NCBI RefSeq assembly: GCF_024054565.1
Contig: NZ_JAMXLR010000017.1
Span: 1-64,000 of the forward strand
DNA from: Aeoliella straminimaris
Lineage (GTDB): Bacteria; Planctomycetota; Planctomycetia; Pirellulales; Lacipirellulaceae
Length of the DNA: 64,000 bases
Direction: 5' to 3'
Position 1 is the first letter of the stretch, and every line of letters begins with the position of its first letter. Below, piece by piece: positions 7,606-17,245 of this stretch. A model generated the notes under the pieces. That model had not been told where the DNA came from, searched no databases, and saw only the letters and a list, made by a program, of their open reading frames with translations. The position numbers were made by a program, and so were the translations under genes.

Positions 7606-9141
7606 CTATTCGGCTTTAGACTTGGCAGACAACCCGCGAAAGAGCTCACGCGCGGTGGCCACTTCGTCGGTGGTGCAGCTTCTTGAATCGTCGCTGCGCG
7701 ATTCCAATTCGTCGAGCCAGGACAGGAAGAACTCTACCGACTTGCGGCTGATACGGGGGCCGGCAGTCGACTCCACGTAGTAAGGCGCGGTGAGGGCAAA
7801 TTCGCGTTTGTCGACCGTGTTGGTCTTCGCCCGCACGGCGAACCAGCCACTGGAGTCGAACGACACCGGCGGCAGCTTGCCGCCCTTCGACACCCAGTCC
7901 GACAGCCGGACCTCGACGTCGACCTGGCCATTCTTCAGGATCTCCAAATACTCTACCCTTTGTCGGCTCGCCATGTTCAGGGCGATTTGAAAGTCCAGCG
8001 TCTGGCCATCGTCCAGGCGAAACTTCGTGCCAGGAGGTTCTCCGCTTACACTCGGACGCAACAACGGTCCGTTGGTAACTACCACCGCACCATGGTCCAC
8101 AGCATCCCACCACGCTGCGGGCGTAAAAGCATTCGGCAGGTGCGCATAGGTGCAGTTTATACCCAGAGGACTTTCGTTCGCGCCCGATCCACTGCCGGCC
8201 AGTGGCGATAGCTCGACACCGCAGTTGATGGTGTGGAAGTAAATGTCCTCGCCCCACAGCACCAGGCCAGACTTGCCGGGATAGAAGCTCTTGTCTCGCG
8301 GCCTGCCCTGCGGGTCTTTATCGACGATGCGCTTCCATTCGCTCTGCGAGGTGAGAAGACAGACACCATCCAACTCCCCGCTGGCCACCCACAGGGGATA
8401 CTCCCACGCCGTAGGTGTTGCTGCCACCACATGCAGGCCCGCCTCCCGCGCCTGGTGAATCACTTCTAGCGATGTGACGCCGGCTGCAAGCTCTAGCGGT
8501 GGCTCTTCCAGCAACTCGTCGCTCACCAGCAGCAAAGTGCCACCGGCCAATTCCACTCGTGTAGTGTAGGGCCCCAGTGTGCGGCCGGCAGCCAGAGGAA
8601 CTTGGTCGTCGACGGACTCGAGAACCAGAAAGTGCGACTTGGTCCATTTCTTGCCATCGAAAGTCCAGGCCGTGGAAGGTGCGTAAGAAATACCCTCGGT
8701 GGCCGCCACGATGGGCAGATCGCGCGACGAACGCTGCGAGTCGAGATCGCCGGCAAACCAGCCTTCGGCCGCCAGGTCGGCAAACCGCCGCATCTCGACG
8801 CTCTTGTCGTCGTCGGCATAGCGGTCGATGGTGAAACTGCCGTTCTGGGTACGGTATTCCGGTCCGGCGTCCATCTTGAACACATAATCGCCCCGCCGCA
8901 GGCCGAGCGTGGCCGTGCCGGAAAGGTAGAAATGGTCGCCCAGCTCGGCGGTGCCGACCTTTTTCAGCCGCATCGGGCGGCCGCGGGAATTTGGCAGCTC
9001 GACGCGTACCGGTATCGGCTGCCCGGTTTTGCTATCGATCGCCTGCAGGCGAAGCTCGCCATCGGCGGCCCACACCGCGGCCGGGGCCAGCATAATCGCT
9101 GCAATCAGAACCATCCGCCCAATTGTTGCATAGAACATCAT
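7606..9141 (-). CDS. Exported PHP/CehA-McbA-like protein with degenerate metal site
   Basis: 511 residues with a signal peptide (hydrophobic residues 9-25, cleavage near AVWA-ADG). Residues 27-120 look like a carboxypeptidase-regulatory/beta-sandwich domain (GQPIPVRVELPNSRGRPM). From about 125 the order of elements resembles planctomycete CehA/McbA-like PHP metallohydrolases, but the first metal motif, normally GDLHxH, reads GDLDSQ (residues 131-136), so both metal-binding histidines are replaced. HTINCG and NGPLLRPSVSGEPPG are preserved later elements. It is therefore probably a non-catalytic relative, acting outside the cytoplasm. Family call is inference; the missing histidines are directly visible. 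Confidence 0.65.
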   Translation of the reverse strand: MMFYATIGRMVLIAAIMLAPAAVWAADGELRLQAIDSKTGQPIPVRVELPNSRGRPMRLKKVGTAELGDHFYLSGTATLGLRRGDYVFKMDAGPEYRTQNGSFTIDRYADDDKSVEMRRFADLAAEGWFAGDLDSQRSSRDLPIVAATEGISYAPSTAWTFDGKKWTKSHFLVLESVDDQVPLAAGRTLGPYTTRVELAGGTLLLVSDELLEEPPLELAAGVTSLEVIHQAREAGLHVVAATPTAWEYPLWVASGELDGVCLLTSQSEWKRIVDKDPQGRPRDKSFYPGKSGLVLWGEDIYFHTINCGVELSPLAGSGSGANESPLGINCTYAHLPNAFTPAAWWDAVDHGAVVVTNGPLLRPSVSGEPPGTKFRLDDGQTLDFQIALNMASRQRVEYLEILKNGQVDVEVRLSDWVSKGGKLPPVSFDSSGWFAVRAKTNTVDKREFALTAPYYVESTAGPRISRKSVEFFLSWLDELESRSDDSRSCTTDEVATARELFRGLSAKSKAE

Positions 9142-9242
9142 GCCTCAAGTTTAGCATGCCCCACAGACGCGTTTCCGGGCGTTCTACAAAACGCCGGAGA
9201 ACCGGTTAGAATTAGGAGTCCACAAACCAGCCCCTTTCCGAC

Positions 9243-10232
9243 ATGCCGATATCTAGCACTATGCCAACTGATCCCTACCAAACCCTAGGCGTCGACCGTA
9301 AGGCGTCCCACGAGGAGATCAGCAAGGCGTACCGGCAGCTTGCCCGTAAGTACCATCCCGATCTGAACCCCGACGACGAAACGGCCAAGAAGAAGTTCCA
9401 GGAAGTGCAGTCCGCGTTCGACGTACTGGGCGACGAGAAGAAGCGGAAGATGTTCGATCGCTACGGCGCCGGCTTCGAATCGATGGGGGGCGGCCCCGGC
9501 GGGGCTGGGCCCCGGCCGCAGGGATGGCCGAGTGGCGGGGCGGGTGGCAGTCATGTCGAGTTTGATATCAACGACCTGTTTGGCGCTGGCGCTCAGGGCG
9601 GTGCAGGTGCCGGCGGTTTCGCCGATTTGTTCAAACATTTTGGCGGCGGCCGCGGCGGCACGCAGGCTCCGCCCCGCCAGCAACAGCGCGGCGCCGATCT
9701 GGAATACGAGCTCACGGTGCCCTTCAACACGGCCGTCAAAGGGGGCGAGGCCTCCGTGTCGCTTCGCCGGGGAAATGGCAAGAACGAAACCATCTCCGTC
9801 AAAGTTCCCGCCGGTATCGACGATGGCAAGAAGATCCGCCTGAAAGGCCAGGGCGAGGAGAGTCACTACGGCGGGCCGTCGGGCGACATCCTGATTACGG
9901 TGCGCGTTGCGTCGCACCCGTATTTCACTCGCAATGGAAAACGGCTCGATGTGATGGTGCCCATCACGCTGGCCGAGGCCATCGAAGGGGCAAAGATCGA
10001 TGTGCCCACACCGCATGGCACGGTGGCCGTGACCATTCCGCCTGGTACTTCTGGCGGCAAGAAACTACGACTGCGCGGCCAAGGGGTAAAACCAGCCAAC
10101 GGCGATCCTGGCGACCTGTACGCCGAAGTGCAGATTGTCCTGCCCGACAATTTGACCGACGAACAGAAGAGCCAACTGGTCTCCGTGGCGAAGAACGACA
10201 CGCGGAATCCCCGCTCTGATCTCCGATGGTGA
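9243..10232 (+). CDS. DnaJ/CbpA-type J-domain co-chaperone
   Basis: 329 residues from 9243; an ATG at 9261 ([11 protein letters not shown]) is an equally good start. The J domain (residues 10-75) contains the HPD motif in [11 protein letters not shown] Gly-rich linker follows (about 80-145), then the two C-terminal beta-sandwich substrate-binding domains ([39 protein letters not shown]) and a dimerisation tail. The four CxxCxGxG zinc modules of DnaJ are absent, so it is the CbpA/type II class. It stimulates DnaK ATPase and delivers clients. The next gene overlaps its 3' end by 7 bp, indicating co-transcription. Confidence 0.93.
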   Translation: MPISSTMPTDPYQTLGVDRKASHEEISKAYRQLARKYHPDLNPDDETAKKKFQEVQSAFDVLGDEKKRKMFDRYGAGFESMGGGPGGAGPRPQGWPSGGAGGSHVEFDINDLFGAGAQGGAGAGGFADLFKHFGGGRGGTQAPPRQQQRGADLEYELTVPFNTAVKGGEASVSLRRGNGKNETISVKVPAGIDDGKKIRLKGQGEESHYGGPSGDILITVRVASHPYFTRNGKRLDVMVPITLAEAIEGAKIDVPTPHGTVAVTIPPGTSGGKKLRLRGQGVKPANGDPGDLYAEVQIVLPDNLTDEQKSQLVSVAKNDTRNPRSDLRW

Positions 10233-10549
10233 ATCTGTTTGCACAAATACCGATCCTGCTAGCCGACGAAACCAAGCAAACCGCCCTGGAGCGACTCGAC
10301 CCCGATCGTCGGGCTGCCGTTATCCTGGCTCTGGTGGGATTGTCGCTGCTGGGGGTACTGTTGATCGTCATTGTCATGCTCGGGGCGCGCTGGGCGCGCC
10401 AGCGCAGGCCGCAGCGCCCCAAGCGGGCCGGTCGGCAGTCGGACGTCACGCTCGACACCTATCCCCAACGACCAAGAGTGCGTGGGGGCGAATTCCGCAG
10501 CGACGAAACCATCGTCAATCGCCCCGGTGATGGTGAGACCAAGGCGTAA
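10226..10549 (+). CDS. Small single-pass membrane protein
   Basis: 107 residues, overlapping the dnaJ-like gene by 7 bp. One strong transmembrane helix ([22 protein letters not shown], about residues 30-51) is followed by a very basic cytoplasmic tail ([16 protein letters not shown]), so the topology is N-out/C-in by the positive-inside rule. No domain is recognised. It sits between dnaJ-like and rnpA-yidD, a region linked to protein folding, tRNA processing and membrane insertion, but no function is proposed. Confidence 0.7.
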   Translation: MVNLFAQIPILLADETKQTALERLDPDRRAAVILALVGLSLLGVLLIVIVMLGARWARQRRPQRPKRAGRQSDVTLDTYPQRPRVRGGEFRSDETIVNRPGDGETKA

Positions 10550-10607
10550 CACTTCGGCCCACGTTCGTGCATTACTGCCCTCCCCTCGTACCACCCGCAG
10601 TTGGCCT

Positions 10608-10940
10608 GTGTCCCACACTTTTCCCAAATCGCATCATTTGCTCAGTTCGGAACAATTCGATCGGGTATTTGCGGCGCGGAAGAGCCGGGGCGACAATCGA
10701 TTGGTCGTATACACACTGCCCAACGGCCTGGGCCATCCCCGCCTAGGGCTGGTCGTGTCACGCAAGGTCGGCAACGCGGTGGTACGCAACCGCTGGAAGC
10801 GGCTCTTGCGCGAGGCGTTTCGCTTGAACCAGCACGACCTGCCGGCGGCAGATATCATCTGCCTGCCTCGCCCCAAGCACACGCCGACGCTCGAGTCGCT
10901 GAGCGAGTCGCTGCAAGCCCTCACCCGTCGGAAGAGATAG
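10608..10940 (+). CDS. rnpA: Ribonuclease P protein component
   Basis: I choose a GTG start at 10608 (110 residues), because homology begins at SHTFPKSHHLLSSEQFDRVF; the frame is open further upstream but overlaps the preceding gene. The signature RNxWKRLLREAFR is present as NRWKRLLREAFRLNQ, preceded by RLGLVVSRKVGNAVVRN, the RNA-binding RNR loop. It binds M1 RNA and is needed for 5' maturation of tRNA precursors. yidD follows 22 bp downstream, the standard bacterial rnpA-yidD order; dnaA and rpmH are not next to it here. Confidence 0.93.
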   Translation: MSHTFPKSHHLLSSEQFDRVFAARKSRGDNRLVVYTLPNGLGHPRLGLVVSRKVGNAVVRNRWKRLLREAFRLNQHDLPAADIICLPRPKHTPTLESLSESLQALTRRKR

Positions 10941-10962
10941 CCGCTGGGCATCTCGTCGAATC

Positions 10963-11199
10963 GTGAACCTACTGCGACTGCTAGCACGAGTGCCCGAATT
11001 CATTCTGGTAGCGATGGTGCGCGTATATCAGAAGTGCGTCAGTCCACTGATTGGGCCACATTGCCGGTTTCAGCCCTCGTGCAGCGAGTACTTCATTCAG
11101 GCAGTTAAGAAGTACGGCGCCATCCGTGGCAGTTGGCGGGGCGTGAAGCGCATTGCCCGCTGTCATCCCTGGCATCCCGGCGGATACGACCCTCCGTAG
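10963..11199 (+). CDS. yidD: Membrane protein insertion efficiency factor YidD
   Basis: 78 residues from a GTG at 10963. It has the family pattern YQKCVSPLIGPHCRFQPSCSEY (given here in two pieces: YQKCVSPLIGPHCRF and QPSCSEYFIQAVKKYG), then GSWRGVKRIARCHPWHPGGYDP at the C-terminus. The conserved cysteines and amphipathic N-terminal helix are intact. It assists YidC-mediated membrane insertion. It is co-transcribed with rnpA. No yidC follows; the next 220 bp carry no gene. Confidence 0.95.
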   Translation: MNLLRLLARVPEFILVAMVRVYQKCVSPLIGPHCRFQPSCSEYFIQAVKKYGAIRGSWRGVKRIARCHPWHPGGYDPP

Positions 11200-11419
11200 C
11201 GGCGGCACCAGGGGCGAGGTTCGATCGCCGTCGGTGCTAGCACGGCTGGCGATTTCAAGTACTTTTCAAACATCGCCTTGACCCCCTCGGTTGGCCTAGC
11301 TACTCTCCCCAGGCCAGATTTTTCCTGGGGCCAGGTTTGCGCGCAGGAAGCGCGAAAGGCTGGTCCCCTACCGTTTACGCCAGTGTGGGCGAAAGACATC
11401 GCCCGATGGAGCTCCCAGC

Positions 11420-13183
11420 ATGACGCGACGAGCCAGCTTATCGTATCGTTCTTCTCTGATGCGCAGCCTCTCGGTGTGCGCCGCGCTTGCCACCCTCAGC
11501 ACGATGGTTGGCTGCATGAGCCTGATCACACTGCCCGGTTTGCCGGGGCGCAGTAAGCCGGAAGAAAAGAAGACGCTCAAAGAACTGGCCGACGACGATA
11601 CACCCGATCTGATCTCGAAGTTCACCCATCCGTTTGGATTGGACTACGTAAAGGTCGAGGCCCTGTCGATGGTCACTGGCCTGTCGGGCACCGGCGAAGA
11701 TCCCCCTCCCACGCCGCAGCGGGCAGCCATGATGGCGGAAATGAATCGCATGCGGGTAGAAAACCCCGAGAAGGTGCTCGCCTCACCGGATACGGCCCTG
11801 GTGCTGATTCGCGGTATGCTTCGCCCCGGCATTCAGGAAGGCGATCGTTTCGACGTCGAAGTCCGCGTTCCGAGCAAGAGCGAAACCACCAGCCTCCGCG
11901 GTGGCTGGCTGCTCTCGGCACGACTCACCGAACTGGCCGTGCTGGGTGGTCAGATTCGCCAAGGCCATGTGCTGGGCGTAGCCGAAGGAGCCATTCTGGT
12001 TGACCCCAGCGCCAACGAGGAAGACGGCACCTACGCGACGCGGGGCCGCATTCTCGGCGGTGGTGTAGCGGCCAAGTCGCGTCCCATGGGTCTGGTAATC
12101 GACGATCGCTACAAATCAGTTCATCTGGCCGCCCAGATCGGCAAGAGTGTCAACGACCGCTTCTACATGCGAATCGATGGCCACAAGCGTGGTGTGGCCA
12201 ATGCCAAGAACGACGAGCTGATCGAGATTGCCGTGCATCCGCGGTACAAGGATAACGTGGGACGCTACATGCGCGTGCTGCAAAGCCTGGCTGTGATAGA
12301 AACCGGCCGCGAACAACAAGAACGCGTCGAATTGCTCCGTGAACAGATCGCCAATCCGCTTACGGCGGCTTCGGCGGCACTACAACTCGAAGCCATTGGC
12401 GATGACCAGGCAAAGGAGATTCTGTTGCAGGCAATCTTGTCGTCCGATACCGAAGTCCGCTTCTATGCCGCGGAGTCGCTGGCCTACCTGGACGAAACTG
12501 CGGCCGTGGAAGTGCTGGCGCAAGTCGCCCGCGACGAACCCGCCTTCCGTGTTAACGCCATGGCCGCCCTGAGTGCGATGGACGACCTGGCGGCTTTCGA
12601 TGCATTGCACGGCTTGCTGTCGGTCGACAGCGCCGAAACCCGATACGGCGCCTTCCGTTCGCTGTGGGCCATGAACCCGCACGATCCGCTGGTGGCCGGC
12701 GAGAACATGAATGGCAACTTCACGCTGCATCAACTGAACGTCGAAGGGCCACCGATGATCCACGTGACCAACAGCCACCGACCTGAAATTGTGCTATTCG
12801 GCAAGCAGCCTTCGCTGAAGCTGCCGTTGCTGGTCGATGCCGGTACCGGCGTCTTGATCAACGGCATGCAAGGACAGGAATTGGTCGTCAGCCGGTTCCG
12901 CACTGGCAGCGAAGCCGATCGCCGGGTGATCCAGCCAGAAGTTGACGAGCTGATTCGGGCCATCGTCGAACTGGGTGGCAACTACCCCGACGTGGTGCAG
13001 GCCTTGCAGGAAGCCAACAAGCAAGGCGCGCTGAAGTCGCGAATGCGAGTAGACGCCCTGCCACAATCGGGTCGCAAGTACTCCCGCCCTGAAGACGTGA
13101 AGGAAGGCGAAACACAGGAAGAAGAAAGCACCTTCGACCTGGCCACACCTCTCCCCGATCTGTTTGGCCGCAAATCGCGATAG
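11420..13183 (+). CDS. FlgI-like P-ring domain lipoprotein with HEAT repeats
   Basis: 587 residues. A lipoprotein signal peptide ends in STMVGC (Cys near residue 32). Residues 65-290 resemble the flagellar P-ring protein FlgI (KVEALSMVTGLSGTGED, VLIRGMLRPGIQEGDRFDVEV, LGVAEGAILVD). Residues about 295-420 form HEAT-like helices with DxEVRFYAAESLAYL and repeated alanine-rich pairs. The remainder has a second beta-rich module. True FlgI is about 370 residues and lacks HEAT repeats; planctomycetes have no typical peptidoglycan ring gene set here and no other flagellar gene is nearby. It may be an envelope ring or assembly protein recruited outside the flagellum. Confidence 0.65.
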   Translation: MTRRASLSYRSSLMRSLSVCAALATLSTMVGCMSLITLPGLPGRSKPEEKKTLKELADDDTPDLISKFTHPFGLDYVKVEALSMVTGLSGTGEDPPPTPQRAAMMAEMNRMRVENPEKVLASPDTALVLIRGMLRPGIQEGDRFDVEVRVPSKSETTSLRGGWLLSARLTELAVLGGQIRQGHVLGVAEGAILVDPSANEEDGTYATRGRILGGGVAAKSRPMGLVIDDRYKSVHLAAQIGKSVNDRFYMRIDGHKRGVANAKNDELIEIAVHPRYKDNVGRYMRVLQSLAVIETGREQQERVELLREQIANPLTAASAALQLEAIGDDQAKEILLQAILSSDTEVRFYAAESLAYLDETAAVEVLAQVARDEPAFRVNAMAALSAMDDLAAFDALHGLLSVDSAETRYGAFRSLWAMNPHDPLVAGENMNGNFTLHQLNVEGPPMIHVTNSHRPEIVLFGKQPSLKLPLLVDAGTGVLINGMQGQELVVSRFRTGSEADRRVIQPEVDELIRAIVELGGNYPDVVQALQEANKQGALKSRMRVDALPQSGRKYSRPEDVKEGETQEEESTFDLATPLPDLFGRKSR

Positions 13184-13271
13184 GAAACCTGACACCGCCA
13201 GCGAGCCCGCCGATCAATGACTGCCAGTACGGTGCTCGCTCCCCGACCCTCGATCCTGTCCCCATCCTACG

Positions 13272-16200
13272 ATGCTCAAAGCGCTCGAACTTTCCGGCTT
13301 CAAGAGCTTCGCGGACAAAACGCGGTTCGAGTTCCACGAAGGCGTCACCGTCGTGGTGGGGCCAAATGGTTCGGGCAAGTCGAATGTAGTCGACGCCATC
13401 AAGTGGGTGCTCGGCACCCAGAGTGCCAAGTCGCTACGTGGTTCGGAGATGACCGACGTCATCTTCAACGGATCGGGCTCGCGGGGAGCTCTGAACGCCG
13501 CGGAAGTGACGTTGGTACTCGACAACGCCGACGGCAAGTACGGGGGCGAATCGCAGGGTCGCGACGTGGCGATCACCCGCCGCGTCTACCGCAGCGGCGA
13601 AGGCGAGTATCTGATCAACGGCGGCGCCTGCCGACTGCGCGACATCCGCGACCTGCTGGCCGGTACGGGCATCGGCACCGAAGCCTACAGCATCATCGAG
13701 CAGGGCAAGGTCGACGGGTTGCTGCAGGCTTCGCCCCGCGATCGCCGGGCCATTTTCGAAGAAGCCGCTGGCATCAGCCGGTTCCGTGCCAAACGCCAGG
13801 ACGCGGCTCGCCGCCTGGCGCGAGTGGAGCAAAACCTGCTGCGCCTGTCCGACATTGTCGACGAAGTGGAAAGCCGGCTGCGCAGCATCCGCATGCAAGC
13901 GGGCAAGGCCCAGCGATACCGCGAAGGGGTCAAGCGACTGAAGGAGCTGCGAACGGAAATTGGCATCGCCGACTGGTTCCGCTTCACCCAGCGCGTCGAC
14001 AACGTGGCCGGCGAGTTGGCCAACTTCGCCGACGAGGACAATCAGCGCCGGGAGTGGATGGAATCGGCCGAGCAGGAACTTCCTCAACTGGAGCAAGCTG
14101 TCGCCGAAGCTCAAGCCGAATGCGAGAAGGTCGATCAGCAGATTGCCGGCATTCGCGAGCAGGTGGTCAGCAGTCAAGCAACGATCGACGGCCTTACCGG
14201 GCGCGAGGAGGATCTGCAGGCCAACATCGAGGCCCTCGAGCAGCAATGGCAGGCGGCGACGGCCCCGCAGCCGCAGGAGCCGGAGAACAACGACTCGGTT
14301 GTGACCCGCCTCGAAGTGGCCCGCAGCGAGTACGACGACCACTCCCGCAGCCTAGCCGACGCTAGCGAGAAGCTCTCGCACCACACCACGTTGGCCGCTC
14401 GACTGTCGGCACAGGTCGAGGAACTTTCCAAACGACTATCGGCCACCGACAATCGCCTGGAGCTGATGCGGGAGAAACTCTCCTCGATGGGCGAACGCCG
14501 CACCGCCAACAGTGCTGAGCTGGAATCGGCCCAAGAACAGCTGGCGCCGCTGCACCGGCAACTCGAATCGCTCCACCGGTCGGTGGCCGACGCCCGCGAG
14601 CAATTCAACCAGGCCGATTCGCACTGCCAGGCGTGCGAGCAAAAGCTCGAGTCGGCCCGCAGCGAGCTCAACCAAAACGAACAACGCCTGACCGAGGTGC
14701 GTCGCGAGTGCCAACGGGCCGAAACCGATCTGGCAGCCGGTCGACATCGAATTGAACTGATCGGCGAGCTCGATCGCCAGCAGCAGAACACCAACCAGAA
14801 GGTGCAACACTTCGTCGCCCACACCCTGGGTACGAAGCCGGTGGTGGTGGCTGACGTGCTGCACGTGGATGTCGATACCGCTCCAATCATCGAAGCGGCG
14901 CTGGGCGTGCTGGCCGAATACGTGGTGGTGCCCTCGACGGAGAAACTGCTCAACTATGCCGATCAACTGCCGGCCGACGCCCGGTTGATGCTACTCGACT
15001 GTCGCACCCCGGTGTCGGCTATCGACCAGATGGATCTGTCCGACGAGCATGGCGTGTGGGGGCGTGCCGATCAGTTCGTCGATAGCGAATCCGTGTACCA
15101 GCCGTTGGTGCGGCGATTGCTTGGCCGCACCTGGGTGGTCGACACCCTGGCCACGGCCCATCGTCTGGCCCGCCACACGGGGCATGGGCTGCACTTTGTG
15201 ACAGCCGACGGCGATGTGCTGGGAGCCGAGGGAACCGTAGTAACCGGCCGGCGGGATCAAGCCCGCGCCTCGCTGACACGTCGGCACAACCTGGAAGAGC
15301 TACGCCAACAAGTCGCTCAGCTCGAACCTGCCGCCAAAAAGCTAACGGAGGAGCAGGAAAATCTGGAGCAAGCGTGCGAACGATGGCGCCACGAAGTGAC
15401 CGAAGCACTCGACCGAGACCGCCAGGCCCGCGAACAACTTTCGCAGCTCCGCGAACAAATTGCTTCGGCCAGCACGGCCGAAAAGGTGGCCGGTCAACGA
15501 GCCGAGGAACTGCGCGTTCAGGCGGAGAAGCTCACCGCGGCGAGGCAACAAATCGATGTAGAAGAAACGGCCACGCGCAACGCCCTAAAGACACTCGAAG
15601 GCCAACGAGATGGATTGGCCAGCAGTTGCAGCGAATTGCGTCAGCAGTACTCGGTCGCCACGGCCGAGCAATCCACACAACGGGACCTCGTTGGACGACT
15701 GGAGGTCGAAACCGCGAAATTGCAGCAGCAGATCGATCTGCTGGAAGAGGCGGCCGTCACCACCAGTGGCGGTCCCTCGGCCGTCGACCTACGGAAGGAA
15801 CTGGAACGCCAGCGGCAGGCCCTCGACGAGCGGCTGGCAAAACTGCGCGAACAGCGCGAAAAAGCCGAGGCACGTTTAACCGAACTGAAGAGCCAACTCG
15901 ATGAGCAGACGCCCATCCGCGAAGCATGCCTCGCCCGGCGCAAGGAGGCCCAAGGCCGCCGCGACGCGCTGCAACAACGGCTGAGCGCCGCCCGCCGCCA
16001 CGTGGACGAAACCCAATCGCGCCGTTCGCAGCTCGAAGTGACACTTGCCAAGCTGGAGCACCAACGCCAATCGCTGGTCGACCGGCTGAAGGAAGATTAC
16101 GAGATCGACCTGCCCGAGGTTGCGGCCGCTGCTCCCCAGGAGCGGCCGGAGATCGATCGTAAGCAAGTGGAACAAGAGATCAACCAGATTCGTGACAGCT

Positions 16201-16871
16201 TGCACCGCATCGGAGCGGTGAACGTGGACGCGCTGGACGAGCTGGAAGAGATCGAGTCGCGATTTGAATCGATCTCGGCCCAGTACAACGACCTTTCGCA
16301 GGCCAAAGCAAGCCTCGAAAAGCTGATGACCAAGCTGAACACCGAAAGCCGTCAGATGTTCCTGTCGACGGTCGACACGGTGCGAGGTCACTTCCAGGAG
16401 CTGTTCCGCCGGTTGTTTGGCGGCGGCGAGGCCGATCTGATTCTCGAAGAGTACGAAAGCGAAGACGCCATGGACTGCGGCGTAGAGATCCGCGCCTGCC
16501 CACCGGGCAAGGACACGCGGACCATCTCGCTACTTTCCGGTGGCGAAAAGACGATGACCTGTGTGGCGCTGCTCTTGGCCATGTTCCGCAGCAAGCCCAG
16601 CCCGTTCTGCGTGCTGGACGAAGTGGACGCAGCCCTGGACGAGGCCAACGTCGGCCGCTTCACCGGCGTGCTGTCCGACTTCCTGTCGAACACGCAGTTC
16701 GTAGTGATCACTCACTCGAAGAAGACGATGACCGGCGCTAACACGCTGTACGGCGTCACCATGCAGGAATCGGGCATCTCGAAGCAGGTATCGGTACGTT
16801 TCGACGACGTGACCGAAGATGGATTCATCAAGCCCAGTGCGATGGGCCAATCGCTGAAGAAAGCCGCCTAG
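13272..16871 (+). CDS. smc: Chromosome segregation protein SMC
   Basis: 1199 residues, the usual length. Walker A is GPNGSGKSN at residues 30-38, followed by the coiled coil to about residue 510, a hinge (residues about 515-660) and the second coiled coil. The C-terminal signature LSGGEKTMTCVALLLA and the Walker B/D-loop CVLDEVDAALDEANV are present near residues 1090-1135. It forms the ATP-driven loop-extruding condensin of bacteria. scpA and scpB are not adjacent. It follows the FlgI-like gene by 88 bp on the same strand. Confidence 0.97.
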   Translation: MLKALELSGFKSFADKTRFEFHEGVTVVVGPNGSGKSNVVDAIKWVLGTQSAKSLRGSEMTDVIFNGSGSRGALNAAEVTLVLDNADGKYGGESQGRDVAITRRVYRSGEGEYLINGGACRLRDIRDLLAGTGIGTEAYSIIEQGKVDGLLQASPRDRRAIFEEAAGISRFRAKRQDAARRLARVEQNLLRLSDIVDEVESRLRSIRMQAGKAQRYREGVKRLKELRTEIGIADWFRFTQRVDNVAGELANFADEDNQRREWMESAEQELPQLEQAVAEAQAECEKVDQQIAGIREQVVSSQATIDGLTGREEDLQANIEALEQQWQAATAPQPQEPENNDSVVTRLEVARSEYDDHSRSLADASEKLSHHTTLAARLSAQVEELSKRLSATDNRLELMREKLSSMGERRTANSAELESAQEQLAPLHRQLESLHRSVADAREQFNQADSHCQACEQKLESARSELNQNEQRLTEVRRECQRAETDLAAGRHRIELIGELDRQQQNTNQKVQHFVAHTLGTKPVVVADVLHVDVDTAPIIEAALGVLAEYVVVPSTEKLLNYADQLPADARLMLLDCRTPVSAIDQMDLSDEHGVWGRADQFVDSESVYQPLVRRLLGRTWVVDTLATAHRLARHTGHGLHFVTADGDVLGAEGTVVTGRRDQARASLTRRHNLEELRQQVAQLEPAAKKLTEEQENLEQACERWRHEVTEALDRDRQAREQLSQLREQIASASTAEKVAGQRAEELRVQAEKLTAARQQIDVEETATRNALKTLEGQRDGLASSCSELRQQYSVATAEQSTQRDLVGRLEVETAKLQQQIDLLEEAAVTTSGGPSAVDLRKELERQRQALDERLAKLREQREKAEARLTELKSQLDEQTPIREACLARRKEAQGRRDALQQRLSAARRHVDETQSRRSQLEVTLAKLEHQRQSLVDRLKEDYEIDLPEVAAAAPQERPEIDRKQVEQEINQIRDSLHRIGAVNVDALDELEEIESRFESISAQYNDLSQAKASLEKLMTKLNTESRQMFLSTVDTVRGHFQELFRRLFGGGEADLILEEYESEDAMDCGVEIRACPPGKDTRTISLLSGGEKTMTCVALLLAMFRSKPSPFCVLDEVDAALDEANVGRFTGVLSDFLSNTQFVVITHSKKTMTGANTLYGVTMQESGISKQVSVRFDDVTEDGFIKPSAMGQSLKKAA

Positions 16872-16909
16872 AGCCCAAGTAGTGTGGCCCCTTCAAGTCG
16901 CTCGGGCGT

Positions 16910-17227
16910 CTACTCGCTCGCTTCGCCCTGCGGCGGAAGTTGCTGCTCGGCCGTTTGCTCGAGCACCGAGACGGGCAAACCGATCGGGGTCATCCCCGCC
17001 GAACAAGTGCCGCTTTCGCAGTTGTTAGCCGCGCTGTCGGCGCCGCCACAGCAGGCGGGAAACGCCCCGCGGATGGAGGCACGCAACCCGGGAGCCGCAG
17101 TGGCCAACAGGTTGCCCACGATCACTGCCAGGAGCAAGGTACCGATGGCTACGCGGAGGGCTCGCAGGCCGCTGGACGAGCCGGCGGTCGGAGAACTTGC
17201 GAGTGTTTCGGTGGGCTGTTCGCTCAT
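16910..17227 (-). CDS. Small membrane-anchored Cys-containing hypothetical protein
   Basis: 105 residues. One transmembrane segment (LRVAIGTLLLAVIVGNLLAT, about residues 25-44) precedes a short exported part containing CCGG and CESGTC, six-residue cysteine clusters that could bind metal or form disulphides. It starts 19 bp after the end of sdhB on the same strand, so it may be the last gene of the sdhCAB operon. No family is recognised. Confidence 0.6.
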   Translation of the reverse strand: MSEQPTETLASSPTAGSSSGLRALRVAIGTLLLAVIVGNLLATAAPGLRASIRGAFPACCGGADSAANNCESGTCSAGMTPIGLPVSVLEQTAEQQLPPQGEASE

Positions 17228-17245
17228 CGTATTCCGAACACGGGG

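Noticed and set aside
9285..10016. 243-codon minus ORF opposite the DnaJ-like gene
   Set aside because: A GC-rich shadow of a conserved gene.
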